Source: Marinobacterium arenosum
Lineage (GTDB): Bacteria; Pseudomonadota; Gammaproteobacteria; Pseudomonadales; Balneatricaceae
Reading direction: 5' to 3'
Length of the DNA stretch: 64,000 nt
Assembly: GCF_019795155.1 (NCBI RefSeq)
Contig: NZ_JAILYN010000010.1
Location: 1 to 64,000 of the forward strand
Shown one piece after another: positions 8,633-17,250 of the stretch. Both the position numbers and the translations under genes were made by a program. Below the pieces are notes generated by a model. That model did no database searches, was not told where the DNA came from, and saw nothing but the letters and a program-made list of their open reading frames with translations. How positions within the stretch are numbered: the first letter of the stretch is position 1; every line of letters starts with the position of its first letter.

Positions 8633-9556
8633 ATGAAACGAATGAGCCTGTCCGGCCAGGTTAGCGACCTGGATCTCAAACTGCTGCGGGTGTTCAAGAC
8701 GGTCGTGGAGTGTGGTGGTTTTTCCGCCGCGGAGGTGGAGTTGAATATCGGCCGCTCGGCGATCAGTCGATTGATGTCTGATCTGGAAACCCGCTTGGAT
8801 ATGCGGTTGTGCCAGCGGGGACGTTCCGGTTTTCAGCTTACCGAGCATGGCCGGCTGGTGTACGAGTCCACGCTTGAACTGCTGGTTGACCTGGAAAAGT
8901 TCCGCGCCAACATCAATGCCGCCCATAGCCGGCTGGTCGGCGAGTTGACCCTGGGGTTGACCGATAACATGGTGACCGATGCCAACTCGCCGATCATCGC
9001 GGTGCTGGGGCAGTTTCATCAGCGGGAACCGGAGGTCAGCATCAATCTGCAGGTGGCCGCCCCCAACGAGGTGGAGCGGGCGGTGATCGAAGGGCGGGTG
9101 AATCTCGGTGTGGTGCCCTACCATCACCAGTTGCCGGGGCTGGAATACCGTGACCTGTACCAGGAAACATCGCAGCTCTATTGCGGTGCCCGACATCCGC
9201 TGTTTGCATTGGCTGATGGGCAGATCGACCGTCAGATGATGCAGGCGCATGATTTTATCGTGCCGGGTTATGCCCACAGCGTTGTACTCAAGGAGCGCTT
9301 TCCAGACCTCAACGCGGCGGCCGTTTCCTTCCAGGTCGAGGGGATCGCTACGCTGATCCTGAGCGGCCAGTATATCGGTTTCCTTCCCCGCCACTATGCG
9401 GCGCAGTGGGTGGATAAGCGGCAGATGCGGGCGCTGCTGCCGGAAACTTTGCGGTATCAGGTACCGTTCAAGGTAATTACGCGACGCGATGCGCAACCCA
9501 ATCTGTTACGCAGCGCATTTCTTCAGGCGCTCGCTCAGGCGGAGGAAGCGGAATAA
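8633..9556 (+). CDS. LysR-type transcriptional regulator of the guanidino-acid cluster
   Basis: The product is 307 aa with an N-terminal winged helix-turn-helix (about residues 12-70, with GGFSAAEVELNIGRSAISRL as the HTH) and a C-terminal periplasmic-binding-protein-like effector domain. ATG at 8633 is chosen over the overlapping TTG at 8630. It lies between the divergent symporter and the downstream ureohydrolase. This matches GpuR/GbuR of Pseudomonas, which activate guanidinopropionate or guanidinobutyrate catabolism in response to the substrate. Its own regulation is probably autogenous, as usual for the family. Confidence 0.88.
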   Translation: MKRMSLSGQVSDLDLKLLRVFKTVVECGGFSAAEVELNIGRSAISRLMSDLETRLDMRLCQRGRSGFQLTEHGRLVYESTLELLVDLEKFRANINAAHSRLVGELTLGLTDNMVTDANSPIIAVLGQFHQREPEVSINLQVAAPNEVERAVIEGRVNLGVVPYHHQLPGLEYRDLYQETSQLYCGARHPLFALADGQIDRQMMQAHDFIVPGYAHSVVLKERFPDLNAAAVSFQVEGIATLILSGQYIGFLPRHYAAQWVDKRQMRALLPETLRYQVPFKVITRRDAQPNLLRSAFLQALAQAEEAE

Positions 9557-9662
9557 TGTTTCCATAATTGGCAATCTTATCTGCAATACTTGGAATTTAA
9601 GAAACAAATACCGCCGCCTAAAGTCCGGTCATTGATGTAATCAACTGACAGGGTGATAGATT

Positions 9663-10640
9663 ATGACCGGCCAAACCGAACAACGCTTCAGCCCGTTGCC
9701 GTCCCAATCCGTACCGCGCTATGCGGGAATTGCCACTTTCATGCGCCTGCCCTACCTGCCACCCGAGCAGTCCGAGGGTACCGAGATCGGCCTGTTCGGT
9801 ATTCCCTGGGATGGTGGCACCACCAACCGGGCCGGCGCTCGTCATGGCCCGCGCCAGATCCGCGATTCCTCCTCGTTGATGCGCAAGGTTCATCCGGTGC
9901 TGGGGCTGAGCCCGTTCGAGCTGGCCAACTGCGCTGACCTGGGCGATGCGCCGGTCAATCCGCTGCAGATCGAGCCGACCCTCGAGATGGTGGAGTCGTT
10001 CGTCGGCGACCTGGTCGGGCGCGGCATCATGCCGTTGGCCGCCGGTGGTGATCATCTGGTCAGTCTGCCGATCCTGCGGGCATTGGCCAAAAAACACGGC
10101 CCGCTGGGGATGGTCCACTTCGATGCGCATACCGATACCTGGGATCGTTACTTCGGCGGTTGCAAATACACCCACGGCACGCCGTTCCGGCGGGCGATCG
10201 AGGAGGGGATACTGGACCCCAAGCGGGTGGTACAGATCGGTATTCGCGGTGGCTTGTACAGTGAAAACGACGATAATTGGGGGCTGGAGCAGGGGATCAG
10301 GGTGATCCGCATCGAAGAGTTCTACAGCCTGGGGATCGAACGGGTGATCGCCACCGCCCGCGAGGTGGTGGGTGAGCAACCAACCTATATCAGTTTCGAT
10401 GTCGATTGTCTGGACCCGGTTTTCGCGCCCGGTACCGGCACCCCGGAGATCGGTGGCTTGACCACTTTGGAGGCCCAGCAGGTGGTGCGGGGGTTGCGCG
10501 GGCTGAACCTGATCGGCGCCGATCTGGTCGAGGTTTCGCCGCCGTTCGATCCCAGCGGTGCCACGGCGCTGGTAGGTGCGACGCTGATGTGGGAGATGCT
10601 CTGCCTGTTGAGCGAAAAGGTGGATCAGCGCAGGCGTTAG
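9663..10640 (+). CDS. Ureohydrolase, guanidinobutyrase/guanidinopropionase type
   Basis: This 325-aa enzyme of the arginase/agmatinase family hydrolyses a guanidino group to urea and an amine or amino acid. The binuclear manganese site is visible in GGDH (about residue 127), DAHTDTWD (about 150-157) and SFDVDCLDP (about 244-252). Its sequence (RYAGIATFMRLP opening, GIPWDGGTTNRAGARHGP, TYISFDVD, GADLVEVSPPFD) closely follows GbuA/GpuA of Pseudomonas aeruginosa rather than classical SpeB. The product of 4-guanidinobutyrate hydrolysis would be GABA; of 3-guanidinopropionate, beta-alanine. The exact substrate cannot be fixed from sequence. Confidence 0.9.
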   Translation: MTGQTEQRFSPLPSQSVPRYAGIATFMRLPYLPPEQSEGTEIGLFGIPWDGGTTNRAGARHGPRQIRDSSSLMRKVHPVLGLSPFELANCADLGDAPVNPLQIEPTLEMVESFVGDLVGRGIMPLAAGGDHLVSLPILRALAKKHGPLGMVHFDAHTDTWDRYFGGCKYTHGTPFRRAIEEGILDPKRVVQIGIRGGLYSENDDNWGLEQGIRVIRIEEFYSLGIERVIATAREVVGEQPTYISFDVDCLDPVFAPGTGTPEIGGLTTLEAQQVVRGLRGLNLIGADLVEVSPPFDPSGATALVGATLMWEMLCLLSEKVDQRRR

Positions 10641-10670
10641 CCCGAACTGCTATCGGCGGGACTGCAGCTT

Positions 10671-10706
10671 AAAAGAAAAAGGCGCTCAAACGAGCGCCTT
10701 TTCTAT
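10671..10706. terminator. Bidirectional terminator between ureohydrolase and tolC-like gene
   Basis: The stem AAAAGGCGCTC-AAAC-GAGCGCCTTTT, flanked by A and T runs on both sides, sits between two convergent genes and can end both transcripts. Confidence 0.85.
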
Positions 10707-10721
10707 TCCACAAGCCGGAGA

Positions 10722-12026
10722 TCAGGGCTCGACCAGCCACTGGTCCAGGCTGTTGATGTCGTCCGGGTTCAGGGTGCCGACCTGCTGCTTCAGTTGGAAC
10801 AGGTTCAGCACGTAGTCGTAGCGGGCGTTGGCGTAGTCACGCTGGGCAGCGTACAGCGCCTGTTCCGCATCCAGCACGTCGACCACGTTACGGGTACCAA
10901 CGTTGAAGCCCTCTTCGGTGGCCTTCAAGGCGGTTTCGCTGGACTTGATGCTCTGTTTACGGGCTGCCACCGATTGCACGTTGGTACGCAGGTCGCGCAG
11001 CGAGCTGCGGGTCGACTGGGTAACCGCGCGCAGGGCGTCTTCGCGATCCTGCTGAGTGGCGGTCAGCTGGTATTCCGCCTGGCGGGTCTGGCTGCTGGTG
11101 CCGCCACCGGCGTACAGCGGAATCTTCAGCGTCAGGCCGATGGTGCTGGTTTCGGTGTTTTCGGTGCCGGCGGTGAAGCCGCTGTTGCCGTTGTCATCGT
11201 CATAGCTGGCGTCCAGCGACAGGGTCGGGTAGTGACCGCCGCGAGCGGCCTGCAATGCCCGGCGCTGGGCTTCGATGGCGGTGGTGGCGATGCGCAGGTC
11301 GAAGTTGCCCTGCCAGGCTTTTTCCAGCCAGGGCTGCGGTTCGACCGGGGTCAGGTTCTGCACCGGGTAATCGGCATGCAGGATATCGACCTGGCCGACG
11401 GCGGCGCCGGTCAGCCGCTCCAGTGCTTCGAAGCTGTTATCCAGCGCGCCTTGCGCCTCGATCCGGTCAACCCGGGCGTTGTCATAGGAGGCCTGGGCTT
11501 CCTGGACATCGGTGATGGCGATCAGGCCGACTTCGAACTGGGCGTTGACCTGGTCCAGCCGGCGCTTGATGGCACGCTCCTGGGCCTGGGCGGTTTCCAG
11601 TACGGTCTGTGCGCGCAGCACGTCCAGGTAGGCCTGTACCACCCGCAGGATCAGGTTCTGCTGGGCCTGCTCGAACTGCAGCTTGGCCTGCTCGGACAGT
11701 TGTTGTCCCTGCTTGAAGGTGTACCAGCGGCTGGCGTCGAATACCGGCTGACTCAGCGTCAGGGTATAGCCGTGGTTGTTGTAGTCGGAAAAATTGCTGT
11801 CGACATAGCGGGTGTCGGCACTGAAGTCGATCTGTGGTAACAGATTGGCCTTGGCCTGTTCCGCCGTCTCCTGGTTGGCCAGCGAGCTGGCCTGGGCGGA
11901 TTTCAACTGCGGGTCGTTCTGCAGCGCCTGCTGGTAGATCTCTGCCAGGGCGGCTGCCTGAGCGCTGCCGGCGCCCAGCGCCAGCAGCAGGGATGCCCCC
12001 GTGGTAAGTGTGCGAATCGGTTTCAC
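10722..12026 (-). CDS. TolC-family outer membrane efflux channel
   Basis: The product is 434 aa. I choose the GTG at 12026, five bases after an AAGGAG ribosome binding site; the GTG at 12032 overlaps that site. The N-terminus is a signal peptide (KPIRTLTTGASLLLALGAGSAQA). Two OEP repeats of about 190 residues follow, each with long coiled alpha-helices and a beta segment (GYTLTLSQPVFD and TIGLTLKIPLYAGGG). Trimeric TolC channels connect a periplasmic adaptor and RND pump to the outside. It is the last gene of the tetR-adaptor-pump-channel operon, 2 bp after the pump stop codon, so the export system is self-contained. Confidence 0.93.
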   Translation of the reverse strand: MKPIRTLTTGASLLLALGAGSAQAAALAEIYQQALQNDPQLKSAQASSLANQETAEQAKANLLPQIDFSADTRYVDSNFSDYNNHGYTLTLSQPVFDASRWYTFKQGQQLSEQAKLQFEQAQQNLILRVVQAYLDVLRAQTVLETAQAQERAIKRRLDQVNAQFEVGLIAITDVQEAQASYDNARVDRIEAQGALDNSFEALERLTGAAVGQVDILHADYPVQNLTPVEPQPWLEKAWQGNFDLRIATTAIEAQRRALQAARGGHYPTLSLDASYDDDNGNSGFTAGTENTETSTIGLTLKIPLYAGGGTSSQTRQAEYQLTATQQDREDALRAVTQSTRSSLRDLRTNVQSVAARKQSIKSSETALKATEEGFNVGTRNVVDVLDAEQALYAAQRDYANARYDYVLNLFQLKQQVGTLNPDDINSLDQWLVEP

Positions 12027-12028
12027 AA

Positions 12029-15000
12029 TCACTCCTTAATTAATTCCGGATCCGGCTGTACCTCTTTGAAGGTACGTTTACCGAGATAGCTGTACACCGT
12101 CGGGATCACGAATAATGTTAACAGGGTTCCGAAGGTCATGCCGCCCACAATTACCCAACCGATCTGCTGGCGCGATTCGGCGCCGGCGCCGAAGGCGATC
12201 GCCAGCGGAACGGTACCGAGCACGGTGGCCGCGGTGGTCATCAGGATCGGCCGCAGGCGCAGGCTGGCCGCTTCGATGATCGCCTCCTGCAGTTGCTTGC
12301 CCTGATCCTGCAGCTGGTTGGCGAACTCGACGATCAGGATGCCGTGCTTGGTGACCAGGCCGACCAGGGTGATCAGGCCGATCTGGCTGTACACGTTCAG
12401 GCTGCCGCCGCTGTAATAAAGTGCAAACAGCGCGCCGAACAGTGCCGGCGGCACCGACAGCATGATGATCAGCGGGTTCTTGAAGCTCTCGAACTGGGCT
12501 GCCAGTACCAGGAAGATGAAGATCAGCGCCAGCACGAAGGTCTGCTGCAGGCTGGAGCTGGACTCCTTGAACTCGCGGGACGGGCCGGTGTAATCGAAGT
12601 TGGCCTTCGGGTCGATCTCCTTGAGCTTGGTTTCCAGGTAGTTCAACGCTTCGCCGAGGCTGTAGTCCGGCGCCAGCATGGTCTGGAATTTGACCGCCTT
12701 CATCTTGTCGAAGTGGTTCAGCTCGCGCGGCGCCACGGTCTCGGTCAGCTCGACCAGGTTGGACAGCTGGACCATCTCGCCATCCGGCGTGCGGATGTAG
12801 AGATCGGTCAGGTCGGTCGGGTCACGCCGCTCGCGGTCGTCCACCTTGACGATCACGTCGTACTGCTCGCCGGCCCGCTTGAAGCGGGTCACTTCACGAC
12901 CGGCCATGTAGCTCTCCAGCGTGCGGCCGACGGTCGAGACGTCGATACCGACGTCGGACAACTTGTCACGCTTGACGTCGATCGACAGCTCCGGCTTGTT
13001 CAGCTTGAGGTCGGAGTCCGGCTGCACGAAGCCCTTGTTGGCGTGGATCGCGGCCATCATGCCATCGGCGATCTTCTTCAGGTCCTGGTAGGTGCCCTGG
13101 CTCTTGACGATGAACTCCACCGGCCGGGAGATGATGCTCTGGCCCAGCGACGGCAGGTTCATCGCGAAACTCATGGTGCCGGTGACGCCACCGTACAGCT
13201 GCGGCATCAGTGAAGCGGCGATCTCCTGCTGCTTGCGTTCACGCTCCTCCCAGCGGTCCAGACCGAGGAACGCCATGGCGTTGGTCTCGGACGGGAAACC
13301 GACCACCGCGAAGTAGTGATCGCCTTCGGGCACCGCGTCGAGCTTGGCCTCGACCTGGCGCGAGTAGCGGTCGACATAGTCCACCGAGGCGCCGTCCGGG
13401 GCGATGGAGAACGCCATTACCGTACCGCGGTCCTCGATCGGCGACAGCTCCTGCGGCAGCTGGCTGTAGTAGAAGGCTGTACCGGCGACACTGCCGACCA
13501 TGATCAGCAGCGCCAGCAGGCGGGAGCGCAATACCTTGTCTAGCGCCCGGTGGTAGAGGTTGGTCAGTCCCTGCAGCGCACCCTCGATCAGGTTGAACAG
13601 CGCGCCGTGGCGTTTCTCATGACGCAACAGGCGCGACGACATCATCGGCGACAGGGTCAGCGCGACAAAGGTGGAGACCACCACTGCGCCGGCCAGGGTC
13701 AGGGCGAACTCGGTGAACAGTTTGCCGGTGCGACCCTCCGAGAAGGACACCGGCACGAACACCGCCACCAGCACCGCGGTGGTGGCGACCACCGCGAAGC
13801 CGATCTCCTTGGCGCCCTTGAAGGCCGCCTGGATCGGCGACAGCCCCGCTTCGACGTGGCGGTAGATGTTCTCCAGCATCACGATCGCATCGTCCACCAC
13901 CAGGCCGATCGCCAGCACCAGTGCCAGCAGGGTCAGGGTGTTGATGGAAAAATTGAGCCAGTACATCATCGCGAACGCGCCGATCAGCGACAGCGGAATG
14001 GTCAGCATCGGGATCAGCGTGGCACGCAGGTTACGCAGGAAGAAGAACAGTACCAGCACCACCAGCAGGGCGGCCTGGGCCAGGGTCTGGTAGACCGACT
14101 TGATCGACTCGTCGATGAATACCGAGGAGTCGTAGGCGACCTCGACCTTCATCCCCTCCGGCAGGGTGGGGGTGATCTCGTCCAGCTTGGCGTAGATGCC
14201 GGCGGACACGTCCAGCGGGTTGGCGGTGGATTGCTTGACCACCCCCAGTGCCACGGCGGATTCGCCGTTGTAACGGGAGATCTGGCGTTCGCTCTCCGGC
14301 GCGATCTCGACCCGCGCCACATCGCGGACCCGGACCGGGTAGCCGTTGTCGTTGCGGATGATGATCTTTTCGAACTGGTCGATGTCGTTCAGGTCGCTGC
14401 GGGTCAGCAGGGTGAACTCACGGTTCTGGCTTTCCAGCCGGCCGGCCGGCACCTCCAGGTTCTGGGCGCGCAGCGCGGCTTCCACATCCTGCGGCATCAC
14501 CTGGTAGGCGGCCATCCGGGCCGGGTCGAGCCAGATCCGCATCGAGTAGCGGCGCTCGCCGAAGATCACCACGTTGGCGACGCCGTTGACGGTCTGCAGC
14601 TGGTCCTTGACCTGCTGGTCGGCGACGTCGGTCATCTCCAGCGAGTTGTGATGATCGGAGCTGAACGCCAGCCAGATGATCGGCTGGGCGTCGGCTTCGG
14701 TCTTCGACACCACCGGCGCGTCCACGTCATCCGGCAGCTGGCCGATCACCCGGTTGACCCGGTCGCGCACGTCGGAGGCGGCATCATCCGGATCGCGGCT
14801 GATCTTGAAGGTCAGGCTGATCTGGCTCTTCTCGGTACGGCTGATCGAACTCATGTAGTCGATCCCTTCGATGCCGGACAGCGAGTCCTCCAGGATCTGG
14901 GTTACCTGGGTCTCGATGATCGACGCGCTGGCACCGGGGTACTCGGTCTCCACGGTCACGATCGGCAGGTCGATCTTTGGATATTCGCGCACGCTGAGCC

Positions 15001-15091
15001 GCTCATAGGCGATCAGGCCGATCAGCAGTACCAGCAGGCTCATCACCGTGGCCAGTACCGGTCGTTTGATACTGATATCAGAGAGTACCAT
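12029..15091 (-). CDS. RND efflux pump, HAE1 (AcrB/MexB-like) family
   Basis: The 1020-aa inner-membrane protein has the RND layout: a first transmembrane helix, a large periplasmic loop, helices 2-6, a second periplasmic loop and helices 7-12. The N-terminus SDISIKRPVLATVMSLL is typical of the family. Helix 4 contains ALVLAIGLVVDDAIVMLENIYRH, with the two conserved aspartates needed for proton relay. It is slightly shorter than AcrB (1049 aa) and resembles the MexF/VexF-like or MdtC-like branch that lacks some C-terminal residues. It probably exports antibiotics, dyes or organic compounds by proton antiport. Its partners are the adaptor just upstream and the TolC-type channel just downstream. 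Confidence 0.95.
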   Translation of the reverse strand: MVLSDISIKRPVLATVMSLLVLLIGLIAYERLSVREYPKIDLPIVTVETEYPGASASIIETQVTQILEDSLSGIEGIDYMSSISRTEKSQISLTFKISRDPDDAASDVRDRVNRVIGQLPDDVDAPVVSKTEADAQPIIWLAFSSDHHNSLEMTDVADQQVKDQLQTVNGVANVVIFGERRYSMRIWLDPARMAAYQVMPQDVEAALRAQNLEVPAGRLESQNREFTLLTRSDLNDIDQFEKIIIRNDNGYPVRVRDVARVEIAPESERQISRYNGESAVALGVVKQSTANPLDVSAGIYAKLDEITPTLPEGMKVEVAYDSSVFIDESIKSVYQTLAQAALLVVLVLFFFLRNLRATLIPMLTIPLSLIGAFAMMYWLNFSINTLTLLALVLAIGLVVDDAIVMLENIYRHVEAGLSPIQAAFKGAKEIGFAVVATTAVLVAVFVPVSFSEGRTGKLFTEFALTLAGAVVVSTFVALTLSPMMSSRLLRHEKRHGALFNLIEGALQGLTNLYHRALDKVLRSRLLALLIMVGSVAGTAFYYSQLPQELSPIEDRGTVMAFSIAPDGASVDYVDRYSRQVEAKLDAVPEGDHYFAVVGFPSETNAMAFLGLDRWEERERKQQEIAASLMPQLYGGVTGTMSFAMNLPSLGQSIISRPVEFIVKSQGTYQDLKKIADGMMAAIHANKGFVQPDSDLKLNKPELSIDVKRDKLSDVGIDVSTVGRTLESYMAGREVTRFKRAGEQYDVIVKVDDRERRDPTDLTDLYIRTPDGEMVQLSNLVELTETVAPRELNHFDKMKAVKFQTMLAPDYSLGEALNYLETKLKEIDPKANFDYTGPSREFKESSSSLQQTFVLALIFIFLVLAAQFESFKNPLIIMLSVPPALFGALFALYYSGGSLNVYSQIGLITLVGLVTKHGILIVEFANQLQDQGKQLQEAIIEAASLRLRPILMTTAATVLGTVPLAIAFGAGAESRQQIGWVIVGGMTFGTLLTLFVIPTVYSYLGKRTFKEVQPDPELIKE

Positions 15092-15096
15092 CTGTA

Positions 15097-16179
15097 TTAC
15101 TCTCCTTTGGCAACCGCCGGGGCGCTACCGTCGACGAAGATCGGCGTCACCGGCATGCCCGGGTACAGCTTCAGGTGGCCGGCGGTGACGATTACGTCGC
15201 CGGCGTTCAGGCCGTCGATGATCTGTACCTGGCCCGGCCGGCGCTGGCCCATCACCACCGGTACCATCTCGACGGTGTTGCCTTGACCGACCCGCATCAC
15301 GAAGAAGCCGCCGTCCTGAGGCACGATCGCCTGTTCCGGGATCAGCATGCTCTGTTCGTCGCGATCGATCAGCAGGCTGATCTTGGCGAACAGGCCGGGA
15401 CGCAACTTGCCCTCCGGGTTGGGGATGCGGGCACGCAGCTGGATATTGTGGGCACGGTTGTCGACGCTGGGCGCGATGGCGTAGATCTCACCCTGGAAGA
15501 TCTGGCCCGGGAAGGCATCCAGTTCGATATCGACGCTCTGAGCCTGGCGGATATCGGCCAGGTAGATCTCCGGTACCCGGAAGTCGACCTTCATGGTGCT
15601 CAGGTCGGTCAGCTCGACCAGGTCATCGCCGACATTGACGTAGTCACCGGGGCTGACCAGACGCAGGCCGGTCAGACCGGTGAACGGTGCCTTGATCACC
15701 ATCTTGTCCAGCCGGGTCTGGGCCAGCGCCTGCTGGGCCTGGTCGACCCGCAGCTGGGCCAGGGTGCTGTCACGCTCCTGTTCGGAACCGACCCGCTTTT
15801 TCAGCAGACTCTCGGCGCGCGAATAGGCGATCTGGCTGAGGTTGACCCGTGCCTGGGCCTGTTTCAGCTCGGCGTTATAGATCGCGGCGTCCAGCGCCAG
15901 CAACGGCGTACCGGCACGCACCAGCTGGCCCTCGTCGAACAGGATCTGCTCGATCCTGCCGCTCTGTTCCGGGCGCAGCACGATGCTTTCGTTGGCGCGC
16001 AGGTTGCCGACCGCGCGGATGCGGGTTTCCACCGCGGCGGATTTGGCGGTGATGACTTCCGCCGGCAGTCCCTGCGGTGCGCCGCCTTTCTTTTCGCCGT
16101 CACCCGCGGCCTGGCTGAACGGTGACGCCAGGGCGCCGGCCATCAGCAGAGCTGCGATAAGGTGGTTGCGTTGTTTCAT
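15097..16179 (-). CDS. Periplasmic adaptor (membrane fusion protein) of the RND pump
   Basis: The 360-aa protein has a Sec signal peptide (cleavage near FSQA-A, residue 25) and no lipobox. It is followed by a lipoyl half-motif (GRIEQILFDEGQLVRAGTPLLALD, split around a helical hairpin at about residues 97-165), the second lipoyl half (KAPFTGLTGLRLVSPGDYV), and beta-barrel and membrane-proximal domains. Such adaptors bridge the RND pump and the TolC channel. The gene lies 5 bp before the pump gene and 10 bp after tetR, clearly in one operon. Confidence 0.93.
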   Translation of the reverse strand: MKQRNHLIAALLMAGALASPFSQAAGDGEKKGGAPQGLPAEVITAKSAAVETRIRAVGNLRANESIVLRPEQSGRIEQILFDEGQLVRAGTPLLALDAAIYNAELKQAQARVNLSQIAYSRAESLLKKRVGSEQERDSTLAQLRVDQAQQALAQTRLDKMVIKAPFTGLTGLRLVSPGDYVNVGDDLVELTDLSTMKVDFRVPEIYLADIRQAQSVDIELDAFPGQIFQGEIYAIAPSVDNRAHNIQLRARIPNPEGKLRPGLFAKISLLIDRDEQSMLIPEQAIVPQDGGFFVMRVGQGNTVEMVPVVMGQRRPGQVQIIDGLNAGDVIVTAGHLKLYPGMPVTPIFVDGSAPAVAKGE

Positions 16180-16189
16180 GATCGATCCC

Positions 16190-16795
16190 TTAATCGTTGC
16201 TGTTTACTTTGATTAACTTCAGAAATATCTCGCGGTGGTCGTGCAACGGCGCCAGCGAGCTCAAGGCCTTGCTGCGCAGCAGCGCACCCTGCCAGTTGTG
16301 CCAGGCCGCTTCGGCCAGTTTGCGGGCGCTGATATCGGTGCGCACGCTGCCTTCCTGCTGGCAGATCCGCATATCCCGTTCGATCAGCTGCAACACCTTC
16401 TCGGCCGAGCGCTGCACCGCATCGCGGAACATCTCCGACGCCTGACTGACCTCGCCGGACAGATTGGCCAGCAGGCAGCCGCAGGTTTCCATATCGCTGC
16501 CGTAGCGTTCGATCTCGGCTGCCAGCAGCTGCTCGATCCGATCCAGGTAGCTGCCTTCGAAGTGCTCCATCTGCTCATCCCAGCGCTCCAGCTCCATCGA
16601 CTGGTAGTGCTCGATGATCTCCACCGCGAAGTGTTCCTTGCTTTCGAAGAAGTTGTAGAAGGAGCCCTTGGAGACCTGGCAGGCATCCAGGATCTCTTTC
16701 AGGCCGGTGGCGTGGTAGCCGTTGCGGGTGAACAGCTCGGCGCCAATCTCAAGTATTTTTTCCCGGTTATGTTCCGGGCGACGTCCTCGAACCAT
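16190..16795 (-). CDS. TetR-family repressor of the efflux operon
   Basis: The 201-aa protein has an N-terminal HTH (about residues 10-55; TRNGYHATGLKEILDACQVSKGSFYNFFESKEHF is the full TetR signature) and a helical ligand-binding C-domain of the TetR_C AcrR/NemR-like type. It is the first gene of the operon with the adaptor, pump and channel, so it most likely represses its own operon until an exported compound binds. A near-palindromic site, TAGACCGGTCG, lies immediately upstream (see 16801-16816), supporting autoregulation. Confidence 0.92.
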   Translation of the reverse strand: MVRGRRPEHNREKILEIGAELFTRNGYHATGLKEILDACQVSKGSFYNFFESKEHFAVEIIEHYQSMELERWDEQMEHFEGSYLDRIEQLLAAEIERYGSDMETCGCLLANLSGEVSQASEMFRDAVQRSAEKVLQLIERDMRICQQEGSVRTDISARKLAEAAWHNWQGALLRSKALSSLAPLHDHREIFLKLIKVNSND

Positions 16796-16800
16796 TATTT

Positions 16801-16816
16801 AACTAGACCGGTCGTT
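16801..16816. promoter_or_regulatory. Probable TetR operator of the efflux operon
   Basis: The sequence AACTAGACCGGTCGTT is centred on the perfect 8-bp palindrome GACCGGTC (16806-16813), 11 bp ahead of the tetR start codon. TAGACCGGTCTA-type sequences are frequent operators of NemR/AcrR-like repressors. Binding here would block the promoter of the whole tetR-adaptor-pump-channel operon. Confidence 0.55.
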
Positions 16817-17250
16817 CCAAAAATGACGGTGTGTCATTCTAGCGGCAAGCGGCCTTTATACCAACGGTCGATTGACGCGATATCAAGAACAATCTGTTCG
16901 GCGCATGGGCGCGACATTACAAGGTTGCTGGCCGACAATTTATTGCCTGCCCCAAAACCGAACTCGTTAACCTGTGCAAGCATAGGGTTTCTATTCGTAA
17001 CTTAATGAAAATTAAAGGTTAAGTTAGGTAAATATAGATAGGTACAGGGCCGCGGCCCGGTCGCCGTCAGGGATAGGCTGCTGCCGGCGGGAGGGATTTT
17101 ACGGACTGGCCGGGTATCGGGCGGAGTCCGGATTGTTGCCGTTTCATTGCCAAACCCCGGACCTTATTCGTAATGGCTAAATCGACTGCCGGTTTACGAC
17201 GGTCCGATGATCCCATGCCCTGCACTTGGGTACCTTTTACAGGAGACACT

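Noticed and set aside
9562-9600. Possible sigma-54 promoter (TGGCAATCTTATCTGCA) before the ureohydrolase gene
   Set aside because: The GG-to-GC spacing is 11 rather than the required 10, so the match fails.
13550-15286. Long plus-strand open frame (578 codons) rich in His, Gln, Arg and Gly
   Set aside because: It is the antisense shadow of the RND pump gene. GC-rich codon bias leaves such frames open. The composition is not protein-like and no family matches.
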